Of a stretch of 64,000 bases of DNA, positions 8,702 to 18,668 are shown piece by piece. Numbering within the stretch: the first letter of the stretch is position 1; each line of letters begins with the position of its first letter. Below the pieces are notes generated by a model. It saw only the letters and a program-made list of their open reading frames with translations. It did not search any database and was not told the DNA's origin. Both the position numbers and the translations under genes were made by a program. Source of the stretch: Gammaproteobacteria bacterium (GTDB lineage Bacteria; Pseudomonadota; Gammaproteobacteria; UBA4575); the NCBI GenBank assembly GCA_014075255.1, contig CP046178.1, forward strand, positions 630,001 to 694,000. The letters run 5' to 3'.

Positions 8702-10849
8702 ATGAAAAATAAGTTTAACTTGAATCAGACTTTTAAAGCCTTTTGCGCTTGTGCAATGCTTTTTGTGTCTACTTTTAACGTCGTATTGGCTGAAACAGGA
8801 GTGACGTTAAATCTTAAAGATGCGGATATTCGTTCTTTTATAGAAACTGTTGCGGAAGCTACAGGGCGTAATTTCGTTGTCGATCCACGTGTTAAAGCTA
8901 AAGTTACAGTGGTTTCTGCACGGTCAATGAATCGTGAAGAGGTATATCAAGTATTTCTTTCTGTCTTGCAAGTTCATGGTTATGCAGCTGTGCAAGTTGG
9001 TGAGATTATTAAAATTCTACCCGATGTAAATGCTAAACAAGGACCTGTTGCAACGGGCAGCGAGAGTAGCAAAGCAACTGGTGACGAGCTTGTTACGCGT
9101 GTAGTGCCTATCAAACATGTTCCTGCCGCACAAATGGTTCCAATTTTACGTCCACTTGTACCACAACAAGGACACCTAGCAGCGTATCCAAATAGCAATG
9201 TATTAGTTGTTTCTGACCGAGCAGCAAATATTCAAAGATTAATTTCAATAATTAATCGTATCGACCGGCCGGATAGTCAAGAAATAGAAGTTGTGCCTTT
9301 GCAACATGCATCTGCTGCAGAGGTTGTAAGAATAATTAATTCTATGAGCCGCCAAGATGCACAAGGACAAGTACCTGGTGGCACTACCCTCGCAGCTGAT
9401 GAACGTTCAAACAGTATTTTACTTTCTGGTGATAATGCCGCGCGTTTACGTATTCGCGGACTTATCGCCCATTTAGATACTCCTCTCCAAGGTGGAGGTA
9501 ACGCACAAGTTGTATTTTTGAAATATGCCAAAGCTTCTGAGCTTGCACCTATTCTACTTGGTGTTTCTCAATTTGAAGCTGAAGGTCAACAAGGCGGTGC
9601 CAACGGAACGGCAGCTTCAGCAAATTCTCAAGATGTAGATATCCAAGCAGATGAAACTACCAATGCTTTAATAATTACTGCTTCACCCGCAAAGTTTGAT
9701 AGTTTAAGAAGAATTATCAATCAGCTTGATGTGCGACGCGCGCAAGTATTGGTTGAAGCCGTAATTGCTGAAGTGTCAACTAATCTAGCTAAAGATTTAG
9801 GCGTTGAATTTGCTTATGTGCCAACCGATCGATCTTCTGGTACCACACCTGCTTTTGGAACCCTTTTACCGAATAGTGGAATTGATCTTACAGGTGTGCT
9901 CGGTGATGCTGGCAGTGCCATCAGTGCAATTACCAGTGGTGCGTTTGTTGGTGCAGCAAAGTTAAGTGGTAAAGATCGTTTTGCTGCTCTAGTGCGAGCG
10001 CTTGAGGGTGATACGGCTACTAATATTTTATCTACTCCACAATTAATGACGCTTGATAATGAAGAAGCAGAAATTGTAGTAGCTCAGAACGTACCATTTA
10101 TTACTGGGCAGTTTACTAATACAGGTTCAGGAACCGATTCAGCCGTGAACCCATTCCAAACCATTGAGCGTGAAGATGTTGGTATTACTTTAAGAATAAC
10201 ACCACAAATTAATGAAGGTGATAGTGTTAAGTTGGATATAGAAACAGAATCATCTTCTATCTCTGCTTCTGCAGTTGCAAGCGACCTCATTACCAATAAG
10301 CGTTCAATTAGCACTAGTGTGTTAGCAAAAGATCAGCAAACTATTGTATTAGGTGGTTTGATCGAAGATTCGTTTAGAGACAGCGTACAAAAGGTCCCAT
10401 TATTAGGTGATATCCCTTTGTTAGGGCATTTGTTTAAAGCAACTTCTACAACAAATGACAAACAAAATTTAATGGTGTTTATTCACCCAGTGATTATTCG
10501 TGACGCAGCAACAAGCAGTTACACAACAAATTCTAAATATAGCTTTTTAAGAGCTAAGCAAATTGAATACGAGATTAATGAACGTGGTTTAATCAAAGAA
10601 GGTGCTAAGTTATTACCTGATCTCGATGAACTCGTTACGCAAGTTCCTGGCGGTAGTTCTGCAAGCTCATCCTCACCTGTTTCCGTAGACCAGCTGTTAC
10701 AACAATCACCTGGTGTTGAAACCACTGCTATCGAAGTGTCAAATGATATCCAACTCGAGAATATACAAACAGATGTAATTCCTGCTGAAGAAATTCAAAC
10801 TGAGAATATATCGATATCAACCGATTCTGACGTAATCATCTTGGAATAG
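8702..10849 (+). CDS. gspD: Type II secretion outer-membrane secretin
   Basis: 715 residues from the ATG at 8702; an in-frame TTG at 8681 adds seven residues and is less likely. A signal peptide ends near FNVVLAE. Order: N0 domain (VTLNLKDADIRSFIETVAEATGRNFVVDP), repeated N1-N3 domains (VVPIKHVPAAQMVPILRPL, VVPLQHASAAEVVRIINSM, VVFLKYAKASELAPIL), then the secretin core ending VPLLGDIPLLGHLF. A Ser/Glu-rich tail of about 100 residues follows, perhaps the pilotin-binding region. It forms the outer-membrane channel. The 160-base gap after gspC is unusually large for this operon. Confidence 0.96.
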   Translation: MKNKFNLNQTFKAFCACAMLFVSTFNVVLAETGVTLNLKDADIRSFIETVAEATGRNFVVDPRVKAKVTVVSARSMNREEVYQVFLSVLQVHGYAAVQVGEIIKILPDVNAKQGPVATGSESSKATGDELVTRVVPIKHVPAAQMVPILRPLVPQQGHLAAYPNSNVLVVSDRAANIQRLISIINRIDRPDSQEIEVVPLQHASAAEVVRIINSMSRQDAQGQVPGGTTLAADERSNSILLSGDNAARLRIRGLIAHLDTPLQGGGNAQVVFLKYAKASELAPILLGVSQFEAEGQQGGANGTAASANSQDVDIQADETTNALIITASPAKFDSLRRIINQLDVRRAQVLVEAVIAEVSTNLAKDLGVEFAYVPTDRSSGTTPAFGTLLPNSGIDLTGVLGDAGSAISAITSGAFVGAAKLSGKDRFAALVRALEGDTATNILSTPQLMTLDNEEAEIVVAQNVPFITGQFTNTGSGTDSAVNPFQTIEREDVGITLRITPQINEGDSVKLDIETESSSISASAVASDLITNKRSISTSVLAKDQQTIVLGGLIEDSFRDSVQKVPLLGDIPLLGHLFKATSTTNDKQNLMVFIHPVIIRDAATSSYTTNSKYSFLRAKQIEYEINERGLIKEGAKLLPDLDELVTQVPGGSSASSSSPVSVDQLLQQSPGVETTAIEVSNDIQLENIQTDVIPAEEIQTENISISTDSDVIILE

Positions 10850-10868
10850 TGAAAGAGCAATTAATTAT

Positions 10869-12401
10869 ATGGAAACAGAAAAAGCTCAACCGTCACTAGC
10901 ACCACGAGAGATCCGCAGACCGCCATTTAGTTTTGCAAAACGGCACGGCATTCTAATTGGTAATGAAATTAACGGGCGTGTGATGATTTTTCAACGCCCA
11001 GATGTAAAGCCTCCATCACTTGCAGAAGCACGTCGCTTTGTAGGTAAACCTCTAAATATTCGCACCCTATCCGAAGATGAGTTTGATGAATTATTAACTC
11101 AGCTCTATGATGATAGTGCAACAGGCACTTTAGCTTTAATGGAAGGCTTTGAGGATGATCTTGATTTAGCTAGCCTTGCAGAAGCATTGCCTGAACCTCA
11201 AGACTTAATGGATGCTGACGATGACGCTCCAATAATTCGTTTAATTAATGCCTTGCTTACTCAAGCCGTAAAAGAAGGTGCATCGGATATTCATATAGAA
11301 ACTTTTGAGTCTAGACTCTCTGTTCGTATGCGTGTAGATGGAGTTTTACGCGAAGTGTTACAACCACCTCGCAACCTTGGTGCATTGGTTGTTTCGCGAA
11401 TAAAAGTAATGGCTGCTTTAGATATTGCGGAAAAACGCTTACCGCAAGATGGACGTATTTCATTACGAATTGCAGGACGTCCTGTGGATGTACGTGTATC
11501 TACCCTTCCCTCTGGGCATGGTGAGCGTGTTGTTTTGCGTTTATTAGACAAACAGGCAGGCCGACTTGATTTAGAACATTTAGGTCTACCTACAGACCTT
11601 CATAACAGGGTTAAGCAAGCCATTGAAAAACCTCATGGCATCGTTTTAGTTACAGGTCCTACTGGTTCAGGTAAAACCACAACCTTGTATGCTGCATTAA
11701 GCGAAATTAACGATAAGAAACGTAATATTCTTACCGTTGAAGATCCTATCGAATATTTCATTGATGGTATTGGACAAACCCAAGTTAATGGTAAAGTCGA
11801 TATGACTTTCGCGCGTGGGTTGCGTGCAATTCTTCGCCAAGATCCAGACGTTGTGATGGTGGGTGAGATACGTGATTTAGAAACCGCCTCTATTGCTGTG
11901 CAAGCTAGTTTAACGGGTCATATGGTTTTCTCTACTCTACATACTAATACCGCAGTGGGCGCGATGACGCGTATGCGCGATATGGGAGTTGAACCATTTT
12001 TACTATCTTCTAGTTTAGTAGCAGTACTTGCACAACGACTCGTTAGAGTACTTTGCGATGAATGCAGAACTTCACATACTGCTAGTTCGGTTGAATTTGA
12101 TCAGATAAAGAATGTGCAAATTGGAAAAGATTTAAGTGCCCCACCTACCATCTATTCACCAGGCTCATGTGGTGCATGTAATAACACTGGGTATTCTGGT
12201 AGAACAGGAATATACGAACTTATTACGATTGATGAAACCATGCGGGGCATGATTCACGATATAGGTGCAGAACAACAATTAGAAAAATACGCACACCAAC
12301 ACACGGCTAGCATTCGACAGGATGGTATTCGCCTAGTGCTTGAGGGAGTAACTACACTTGAAGAAGTCATGCGCGTGACCAAAGAAGATGTTGAATACTA
12401 A
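10869..12401 (+). CDS. gspE: Type II secretion ATPase
   Basis: 510 residues. N-terminal N1E-like region (to about 120), then the GspE catalytic core: Walker A GPTGSGKTTTLYA near residue 260, Asp box TVEDPIEYF, Walker B-type region RQDPDVVMVGEIRD, and the His box TGHMVFSTLHTN. A C-terminal four-cysteine zinc motif (CDEC and CGAC, 40-odd residues apart) is typical of GspE. This cytoplasmic hexamer powers pseudopilus assembly through GspL and GspF. It begins 19 bases after gspD. Confidence 0.96.
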   Translation: METEKAQPSLAPREIRRPPFSFAKRHGILIGNEINGRVMIFQRPDVKPPSLAEARRFVGKPLNIRTLSEDEFDELLTQLYDDSATGTLALMEGFEDDLDLASLAEALPEPQDLMDADDDAPIIRLINALLTQAVKEGASDIHIETFESRLSVRMRVDGVLREVLQPPRNLGALVVSRIKVMAALDIAEKRLPQDGRISLRIAGRPVDVRVSTLPSGHGERVVLRLLDKQAGRLDLEHLGLPTDLHNRVKQAIEKPHGIVLVTGPTGSGKTTTLYAALSEINDKKRNILTVEDPIEYFIDGIGQTQVNGKVDMTFARGLRAILRQDPDVVMVGEIRDLETASIAVQASLTGHMVFSTLHTNTAVGAMTRMRDMGVEPFLLSSSLVAVLAQRLVRVLCDECRTSHTASSVEFDQIKNVQIGKDLSAPPTIYSPGSCGACNNTGYSGRTGIYELITIDETMRGMIHDIGAEQQLEKYAHQHTASIRQDGIRLVLEGVTTLEEVMRVTKEDVEY

Positions 12402-12416
12402 ACCTCGAGCCAGATT

Positions 12417-13634
12417 ATGCCTGCATTTGAATATACTGCTTTAGACACCTCTGGCCGCGAGAAACGCGGTGTTATTGAAGGTGATAGTCCTCGTGCTGCA
12501 CGACAACAGTTGCGTTCTAAAGGTTTTGATCCTCTCGCTATTAACCAAGTAAAAGAGCGCAAAGACAAGTCATCTCTTGGTAGTGTGTTCGCACGTAGAT
12601 TTAATTCAACTGATTTAGCGCTATTTACTCGTCAATTATCTACTCTTGTACGTTCCGGCACACCTTTAGAAGAAGCCTTACGCACCATTGGCAATCACAC
12701 AGAAAAACCGCGTGTGAAACGCACCATTATGGGTGTTAGATCACGTGTGTCTGAGGGTTTTCCACTTGAAAAAGCAATGAGTGAATTTCCTTCTGATTTT
12801 CCTGAAATGTATCGTGCAACAATCGCTGCAGGTGAAAAGTCGGGTCATCTTGATGCGGTACTAGACCGTCTTGCGGATTACACTGAGACTAAACAAGAAA
12901 CACAACAAAGTGTTATAGGTGCGCTTGTATACCCTATTGCTTTATTACTTATTGCAATTGCGGTAGTTGTGCTTTTAGTTGTCGTAGTTGTACCTAAAAT
13001 AGTTGGAATATTTGAAGATCTTAGCCAAGAGTTGCCAATACTTACTCAAATGCTAATTTCGCTTAGTAACTTCTTGGTGTCCTATGGAATATATATTTTA
13101 ATTGCCATCATTATAGGGCTAGTTTTATTTCAACGTGCAATGCGTACAGAAGCCTTTAGAGCGAAAGTGCAAAAGATTTACCTTCGCCTACCAATTGTAG
13201 GCAAATTAACCCGTGGCATGAACACGGCTAGATTTTCTAGAACCTTAAGCATTTTGACTGCATCAGGTGTGCCAGTATTGGATTCGTTGCGAATTGCAGC
13301 AGAAGTAATTATGAATCGGCCAATGCGCCAAGCCGTACAAGAAGCCGCGGTGAGCATCAGTGAAGGTGCAACGATTCATTCCTCATTAGAACGTTCCGGT
13401 CACTTTCCACCGATGACGTTGCACTTAATTGCCAGTGGTGAGCAAAGTGGAAATTTAGAAGAAATGCTAGATCGTGCGGCATCTCAACAAGAGCGAGAAC
13501 TAAATACCGTTATCAACACCACCCTAAAGCTATTAGAACCACTCATTATTGTCTTCATGGGTATCATGGTATTAGGAATTGTAATGGCCGTTTTGATGCC
13601 AATTTTCAACTTGAATCAGTTGGTAGGACAATAG
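12417..13634 (+). CDS. gspF: Type II secretion inner-membrane platform protein
   Basis: 405 residues, the usual GspF length. It opens with PAFEYTALDTSGREKRGVIEGDS, typical of the family. Two homologous cytoplasmic domains (FTRQLSTLVRSGTPLEEALR and FSRTLSILTASGVPVLDSLR) alternate with membrane segments at about 170-195, 220-240 and 375-400. It sits at the centre of the inner-membrane platform and contacts GspE and GspL. Fifteen bases after gspE. The 226-base gap to gspG is AT-rich and contains a small palindrome (TAGTTACGGTAACTA near 13663) and may hold a second promoter for the pseudopilin genes. Confidence 0.95.
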   Translation: MPAFEYTALDTSGREKRGVIEGDSPRAARQQLRSKGFDPLAINQVKERKDKSSLGSVFARRFNSTDLALFTRQLSTLVRSGTPLEEALRTIGNHTEKPRVKRTIMGVRSRVSEGFPLEKAMSEFPSDFPEMYRATIAAGEKSGHLDAVLDRLADYTETKQETQQSVIGALVYPIALLLIAIAVVVLLVVVVVPKIVGIFEDLSQELPILTQMLISLSNFLVSYGIYILIAIIIGLVLFQRAMRTEAFRAKVQKIYLRLPIVGKLTRGMNTARFSRTLSILTASGVPVLDSLRIAAEVIMNRPMRQAVQEAAVSISEGATIHSSLERSGHFPPMTLHLIASGEQSGNLEEMLDRAASQQERELNTVINTTLKLLEPLIIVFMGIMVLGIVMAVLMPIFNLNQLVGQ

Positions 13635-13860
13635 ACAATTTATAACGACTGTTGTTCATTAACTAGTTACGGTAACTATATGTGTTTTAAAGTGTTTATA
13701 GATTTATGAGTGCTAATTACAAATCTATACCAATCATCCGTAATGTATGACCAATAGTAAACTTAACTTGATAGCAGGCACCTTAGTTATTGATACAATT
13801 TACACATATTTACCCTTAATAATCAGCGAGTTAATTAATAGAGAGAGTTATTACTAAAAT

Positions 13861-14313
13861 ATGAACAACGTTAAGAGAATTAAAAATCACAACATGAAGG
13901 GTTTCACTCTGATTGAAATCATTGTGGTTGTGGTCATCATTGGTTTATTAGCTGCTGTAATTGCACCAAACATATTTGGACAAGTGGAAAAAGCACGTCT
14001 TAATAGAGCTTTAAGCGATCTACGCGCATTAGAGTCTTCATTGAATCTCTATCGATTAGATAACTTTAACTACCCTACTACTGATCAAGGCATACAAGCT
14101 TTAATTACCAAACCAACAGGAAGCCCGGAAGCCAAAAACTGGAAGAAAGGTGGGTACATTCCAAGAATGCCTTTAGATCCTTGGGGCAGCGAATATCAAT
14201 ATGCCAACCCTGGCACCAGTGGCAGCGATTTTGACTTATTCACTTATGGTGCTGACGGGAAAGTCGGCGGAGAAGAAAATAATAAAGACTTATCAACTGC
14301 GGATTTAAGGTAG
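13861..14313 (+). CDS. gspG: Type II secretion major pseudopilin
   Basis: 150 residues. A basic leader (NNVKRIKNHNMKG) is followed by the prepilin cleavage motif G-FTLIE and a hydrophobic helix (IIVVVVIIGLLAAVIAPNIF). The C-terminal half has the GspG signature: YPTTDQGIQALITKP, YIPRMPLDPWGSEYQY and FDLFTYGADGKVGGE, which includes calcium-binding acidic residues in the family. It forms the pseudopilus shaft. An in-frame ATG eleven codons later would give a shorter leader; I keep the upstream ATG. The processing peptidase is not in this window. Confidence 0.95.
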   Translation: MNNVKRIKNHNMKGFTLIEIIVVVVIIGLLAAVIAPNIFGQVEKARLNRALSDLRALESSLNLYRLDNFNYPTTDQGIQALITKPTGSPEAKNWKKGGYIPRMPLDPWGSEYQYANPGTSGSDFDLFTYGADGKVGGEENNKDLSTADLR

Positions 14314-14345
14314 TACCCATACTTAACTTGGAGCTTAGCTAATCA

Positions 14346-14909
14346 ATGATATACAAATCATACCCATATGCTAAGCAATCACCTGTAGCTAAGATTAATG
14401 CAGGTTTTTCTCTTTTAGAGTTATTAGTCGTTATCGTTATTATTGGCATATCCACGTTGGCCGTAACGTGGGCATTTGGTGATAATCAGGCTGAACGAAT
14501 GTCACATAAGTCTCGCCAATTAGCTGCGCTGATTGAACTAACTCAAGAACAAGCAATGTTTAATTCTGAAGAATTAGGGCTGTTATTCACAAAAGATAGC
14601 TACACATTTTATAAATTGGTAACCGTTTTCGATAAAGACAATAAAGAAAAATCAGCATGGCAAGCCATAGAAGGCGATAGAATTTTAACCAAACGCAGCC
14701 TACCCGACGGTTTGGAATATGAACTCTACCTTGAAGGCATTAAGGTTACCTTTGCTGCCGCTAAATTAAAGGAGATTACACCGCATGTTTTTATTCTTTC
14801 TGATGGATCAATAAGTCCGTTTGAGCTTAATCTTACCGATAAAATTGATCATAGTTATAAAATGAAAATGGCAGAGAACGGAAAATATGAAATTGAGGCC
14901 GTTAATTAA
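14346..14909 (+). CDS. gspH: Type II secretion minor pseudopilin H
   Basis: 187 residues. The prepilin motif G-FSLLELLVVIVIIGI starts after a 22-residue leader. The globular part begins with SRQLAALIELTQEQAMFNSEELGLLFTKDSYTFYKL, the GspH arrangement, and includes the ILSDGSISPFEL segment. It is a minor pseudopilin of the pseudopilus tip. It lies between gspG and gspI, four bases before gspI. Confidence 0.88.
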   Translation: MIYKSYPYAKQSPVAKINAGFSLLELLVVIVIIGISTLAVTWAFGDNQAERMSHKSRQLAALIELTQEQAMFNSEELGLLFTKDSYTFYKLVTVFDKDNKEKSAWQAIEGDRILTKRSLPDGLEYELYLEGIKVTFAAAKLKEITPHVFILSDGSISPFELNLTDKIDHSYKMKMAENGKYEIEAVN

Positions 14910-14912
14910 CTC

Positions 14913-15293
14913 ATGAGCACTATGAACCACTTTAAAGGTTTTACATTGCTAGAAGTTATGGTGGCACTTGCAATTGTTGCATTAGGTATGGCTGCTGTAA
15001 TTAAAACCGTTACCACTACCACTTCTAACACGATTCATTTAAGAGATAAAACTTTTGCTTATTGGGTGGCGCAAAATCAATTAGCAGAGATTGAGCTTAC
15101 CTCAGGAAGCCCAAAAAAAGGTTTTTCTGATGGTGAAGAAACATTAGCTGGATTAACATGGCACTGGACCCGAAAAATAGAAGGAACAGAAGATCCAGAC
15201 ACAAATCGCATAGAAGTTACCGTGCGTAAAAATAAAGATAAATCTGCTCAGAATTATGCAACGTTAATCACGTTACTTTTTAATCCAAGGTAA
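14913..15293 (+). CDS. gspI: Type II secretion minor pseudopilin I
   Basis: 126 residues. The leader MSTMNHFKG is followed by FTLLEVMVALAIVALGMAAVIK. The conserved YWVAQNQLAEIEL segment and the TWHWTRKIEGTEDPDTNRIEVTV strand region are typical of GspI. It forms the tip complex with GspJ and GspK. It starts four bases after gspH, without an intervening promoter. Confidence 0.92.
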   Translation: MSTMNHFKGFTLLEVMVALAIVALGMAAVIKTVTTTTSNTIHLRDKTFAYWVAQNQLAEIELTSGSPKKGFSDGEETLAGLTWHWTRKIEGTEDPDTNRIEVTVRKNKDKSAQNYATLITLLFNPR

Positions 15294-15303
15294 GTTGAAT
15301 TTT

Positions 15304-15936
15304 ATGTCACATAAAATAAACAATTCATCAGGATTTACCTTGATCGAAGTGGTGATCGCAACATTTATATTTGGTTTTGTTTCCATCATGGCATACGGTG
15401 GGATGAATTATGTCTTAAAAGGACAGAGTCAATTACAAAACTCTTCTAACCAACTGAAGGGCTTACAGCTCACATTTAGATATTTTGAGAAAGATATAAA
15501 CCAAATGATCAATCGCTCGGTCAGAAATCAATACCATGATATGCAGCCCGCGTTCGTTGGAAATGAAGATAAAGTATTTAGTTTTACCCATGCAGGCTGG
15601 CGTAACCCTGCCAATCTTGTACGAAGCAAAATGCAGCGTGTTTCTTATGAGTTGGATGAAAATACTCTTAAACGCCACACATGGGGGCAATTAGATGGTG
15701 CCATTGCAGAAGATTATTTTACCACAGACTTGTTAGAAGGCGTTGAGGCGATAAAACTTCGTTATCGAGATCAAGTTAATCAATGGCAAACCACTTGGCC
15801 GCCACTAAATAGCGGTTCGGTTCAACAAGCATCCTCTATTCAACAATATGGTATGCCACGAGCATTGGAACTAACCATTAAGATGGAAAACATGGATGAA
15901 ATTAAGCGTCTCTTTGTCGCTCCTGAAACTTCCTAA
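15304..15936 (+). CDS. gspJ: Type II secretion minor pseudopilin J
   Basis: 210 residues from the ATG at 15304; a TTG three codons upstream is a weaker start. Prepilin motif SSG-FTLIEVVIATFIFGF, then LKGLQLTFRYFEKDINQMINRSVRN and the VEAIKLRYRDQVNQWQTTWPP region, the GspJ pattern. Tip pseudopilin with GspI and GspK. The stop codon abuts the gspK start codon. Confidence 0.9.
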   Translation: MSHKINNSSGFTLIEVVIATFIFGFVSIMAYGGMNYVLKGQSQLQNSSNQLKGLQLTFRYFEKDINQMINRSVRNQYHDMQPAFVGNEDKVFSFTHAGWRNPANLVRSKMQRVSYELDENTLKRHTWGQLDGAIAEDYFTTDLLEGVEAIKLRYRDQVNQWQTTWPPLNSGSVQQASSIQQYGMPRALELTIKMENMDEIKRLFVAPETS

Positions 15937-16902
15937 ATGATACAAAGTATGAACTTTAAATCTAAAAAGAAACAGTCAGGAGTTGCTCTTATTACAGCAG
16001 TGTTAATTGTCGCGCTCGCAGTGGTTGCATCGGTGTCTATTGCAGAAAACTACCAATTGAACTTTCGTCGAACTGTTACTGCATTCAATAGTGGTCAAGC
16101 ATGGTCTTATGCAAAAGGTGCTGAAGAATGGGCCATGGCCATTCTAGCTAGAGACCTAAAAGATAGCGGTGGTTATGATGGGCATGATGAAGCTTGGTGG
16201 AATGATGGTGATCCTCTAGTTTTCCCTCTACCAGGTGGTCTTATCGAGGGTAAATTAGAAGACGTGCAAGGTAAATTAAATGTTAATAAGTTAATGACAG
16301 GAGGCAAACCCAATCCTGTAATGTACAAACGCTTTGAACGTTTATTTGCATCCTTAGAGATTAATGTTGGGCTTGTTGGTGCAATTCAAGATTGGATTGA
16401 TCCAGACCGAGACTTTACAGGTTCTGATGGAGCAGAACGTGATGTTTACAAAAAATTGGAGTACGCATACTTACCTGCTGATCAACCTATGAAAGATATT
16501 TCAGAATTGCGCTTAGTGCATGGAATTGATGAGAAAATTTATAATAAGTTACTTCCTCATATCACTGCATTACCCAGTGATACGATTTTAAATCTCAATA
16601 CTGCTTCTGCAAATGTATTAGAGAGTTTGGGAGAAAATATCCCGCCGGAGCAGAGCGTGGGTAAAGATATAGTAAAAGAACGTGAAAAAAAGCCGTTTAA
16701 ACAGCCTAATGACTTCGTAACTATTCTTACTCAAAAAGGTTACACGGCTGATATTAACGATGGCACAGTTGGCGTTGCAAGTAACTATTTTTTACTGAAT
16801 ACAAAATGTTTGATTGGCAATAGTCAAGTAAAAATGGTTAGCATGATTCACCGCGTTGGTGGTAATAATTTAAAAGTGGTTAAACGAAGTCAAAAACTCT
16901 AA
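15937..16902 (+). CDS. gspK: Type II secretion minor pseudopilin K
   Basis: 321 residues. The leader ends KKKQSG, followed by VALITAVLIVALAVVASVSIAENY; as usual for GspK the residue five positions after the cut is not Glu. The large globular domain contains GKLNVNKLMTGG, AIQDWIDPDRDFTGSDGAERDVYKKL and LNLNTASANVLESLGENI (a helix-hairpin-helix-like segment). GspK caps the pseudopilus tip. Its start codon directly follows the gspJ stop. Confidence 0.92.
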   Translation: MIQSMNFKSKKKQSGVALITAVLIVALAVVASVSIAENYQLNFRRTVTAFNSGQAWSYAKGAEEWAMAILARDLKDSGGYDGHDEAWWNDGDPLVFPLPGGLIEGKLEDVQGKLNVNKLMTGGKPNPVMYKRFERLFASLEINVGLVGAIQDWIDPDRDFTGSDGAERDVYKKLEYAYLPADQPMKDISELRLVHGIDEKIYNKLLPHITALPSDTILNLNTASANVLESLGENIPPEQSVGKDIVKEREKKPFKQPNDFVTILTQKGYTADINDGTVGVASNYFLLNTKCLIGNSQVKMVSMIHRVGGNNLKVVKRSQKL

Positions 16903-16927
16903 ATAGAGAACTAAAAGAGAAAACAAG

Positions 16928-18181
16928 ATGGAAGAAACCGTAATCATATACATACAAAGTGATTTACTTCAAAATATAGATACAGAAGATCCTCACTTTG
17001 TTAAATGGATTAAGTTAGATGAAGAAGGTGTTCCTATCACAAGAGGTGCAGAAGCACGACTGGAACAGGTTTCTTCTGTTACACAAAATGCAAACGTAAT
17101 TGTATTATTACCACTTGAAAAAATGTTGCTTACCAGTGTAAACACTCGAGCACGCAAGCAAAAACATTTACAAAAAGCTGTTCCCTACGCGCTGGAGGAT
17201 GAGCTAGCGGATGATGTAGACAGTTTGCATTTTGCTTTAGGTAATCGATATGGTGAAAATGATTTTCCTGTTGCAGTTATCGATAAACACACTTTAGACG
17301 CTGTTTTAGATGCACTTTCTGAAGCAGGTATATATCCAGATTTGTTAACAGCAGATATGTTTGGGCTACCTTTCAGAGAAGGTACTTGGACCATTCTGAT
17401 TGAAAATGATCGAGCACTTGTCCGTACAGCAAAGCATCAAGGCTTCACTATCGATTTGCATAATCTTCAACAAATGCTTACTACCTCTCTACGCCAGGCA
17501 GAAGAAACCCCTGCTGAACTTAATGTGTATTGTTGTGATGACCAGCAAACAGGCGTTAAAAAGCTTAACTTGCCGATTAGCACTAATGAATTAGACGATT
17601 GCCCTCCTGGCTTATTTGCTGATGGCTTGGATGAAGATGAATGCATTAATTTATTGCAATCCAGCTATAAGAACAAAGACAAAAAACATCGTCAAGTAGG
17701 CCCATGGAAAGTGGCAGCTATGTTATTTGGAGCTTGGATTGTATTATCGTTTATATCAGTGTTTCTTGATCATGCGCGTCTCAGCAAACAAGAAAAACGA
17801 CTTGATACTCAAATAGTACAGATCATGAAACAAACCTTCCCTGATATACAAAATGTATCTGCAGATAGTGCGCGTACAAAAATGGAAGCTCGTTTGAAAA
17901 ACTTTATGGATCTGACCAGTGCTAGCTCAAATGCTAGTTTTATGGAGCTACTTGCTATGAGTGGTGAATCTATGAAACAAGCAGGGAAAGTCGATATCGA
18001 TACAATGAATTATCGGGAAGGTAAATTAAATATGCAAGTTAAGTCTCCTGATGTGCAAGTACTCGATAGCGTTAAACAATCTCTGAAAAGTAAACATTAT
18101 TCAACCGATATACAGTCAGCCAATACACAAGGCAACATAGTCGAAGCAAAACTCGTTATAGCTAAAGGAGATCCTAAATGA
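16928..18181 (+). CDS. gspL: Type II secretion inner-membrane protein L
   Basis: 417 residues. A cytoplasmic actin-like domain fills the first 240 residues (VIVLLPLEKMLLT, QKAVPYALEDELADDVDSLHFALG). One membrane helix lies near 257-277 (VAAMLFGAWIVLSFISVFL). A periplasmic ferredoxin-like domain follows. GspL recruits the ATPase GspE to the membrane. The stop codon overlaps the gspM start codon (ATGA), typical of translational coupling. Confidence 0.92.
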   Translation: MEETVIIYIQSDLLQNIDTEDPHFVKWIKLDEEGVPITRGAEARLEQVSSVTQNANVIVLLPLEKMLLTSVNTRARKQKHLQKAVPYALEDELADDVDSLHFALGNRYGENDFPVAVIDKHTLDAVLDALSEAGIYPDLLTADMFGLPFREGTWTILIENDRALVRTAKHQGFTIDLHNLQQMLTTSLRQAEETPAELNVYCCDDQQTGVKKLNLPISTNELDDCPPGLFADGLDEDECINLLQSSYKNKDKKHRQVGPWKVAAMLFGAWIVLSFISVFLDHARLSKQEKRLDTQIVQIMKQTFPDIQNVSADSARTKMEARLKNFMDLTSASSNASFMELLAMSGESMKQAGKVDIDTMNYREGKLNMQVKSPDVQVLDSVKQSLKSKHYSTDIQSANTQGNIVEAKLVIAKGDPK

Positions 18182-18663
18182 AAGATTGGTGGGAAGCACT
18201 TCAGTCACGCGAACGCTATATGGTATTTATCGCAGCTGTATTAGTAGCTATAGCAATACTATACCTAGCTATTTGGACCCCTATTGCATCTAGCCGTGAT
18301 GACAAACAAAAACGCGTAGAAGCTAAGCATGAAACCGTAGCTTGGATGAGTCAGAAAAAACAAGAAGTAGATCATTTAAAACGTATTAATCCAAATATGT
18401 TTAATCAAGCTAACGATGGACGTTCATTACTTGCAATTGTAGATACTGGCGCCAAGAATATGGGTATACGCCCTGCCATCACTAGAATAGAACCTAAGGG
18501 TGAAGACAGTGTTCAAATCTGGTTAGAAGATATGGCCTTTGATTATCTTATTGTGCTCTTAGGTGAACTCGAAAGAAGAAATAATATAGAAGTTTCAGAT
18601 GCGTCACTCAATCGCTCAGACCAGGTTGGAAAAATAACCGGAAAAGTAACTTTAATCAGATAA
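18178..18663 (+). CDS. gspM: Type II secretion inner-membrane protein M
   Basis: 161 residues. A short cytoplasmic start with WWEALQSRERYMVFIAAVLVAIAILYLAIWTPI, the GspM membrane helix, then a periplasmic ferredoxin-like domain with LEDMAFDYLIVLLGELERRNNIEVSDASLNR. It pairs with GspL. It overlaps gspL by four bases and is followed five bases later by gspN. Confidence 0.92.
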   Translation: MKDWWEALQSRERYMVFIAAVLVAIAILYLAIWTPIASSRDDKQKRVEAKHETVAWMSQKKQEVDHLKRINPNMFNQANDGRSLLAIVDTGAKNMGIRPAITRIEPKGEDSVQIWLEDMAFDYLIVLLGELERRNNIEVSDASLNRSDQVGKITGKVTLIR

Positions 18664-18668
18664 TAATT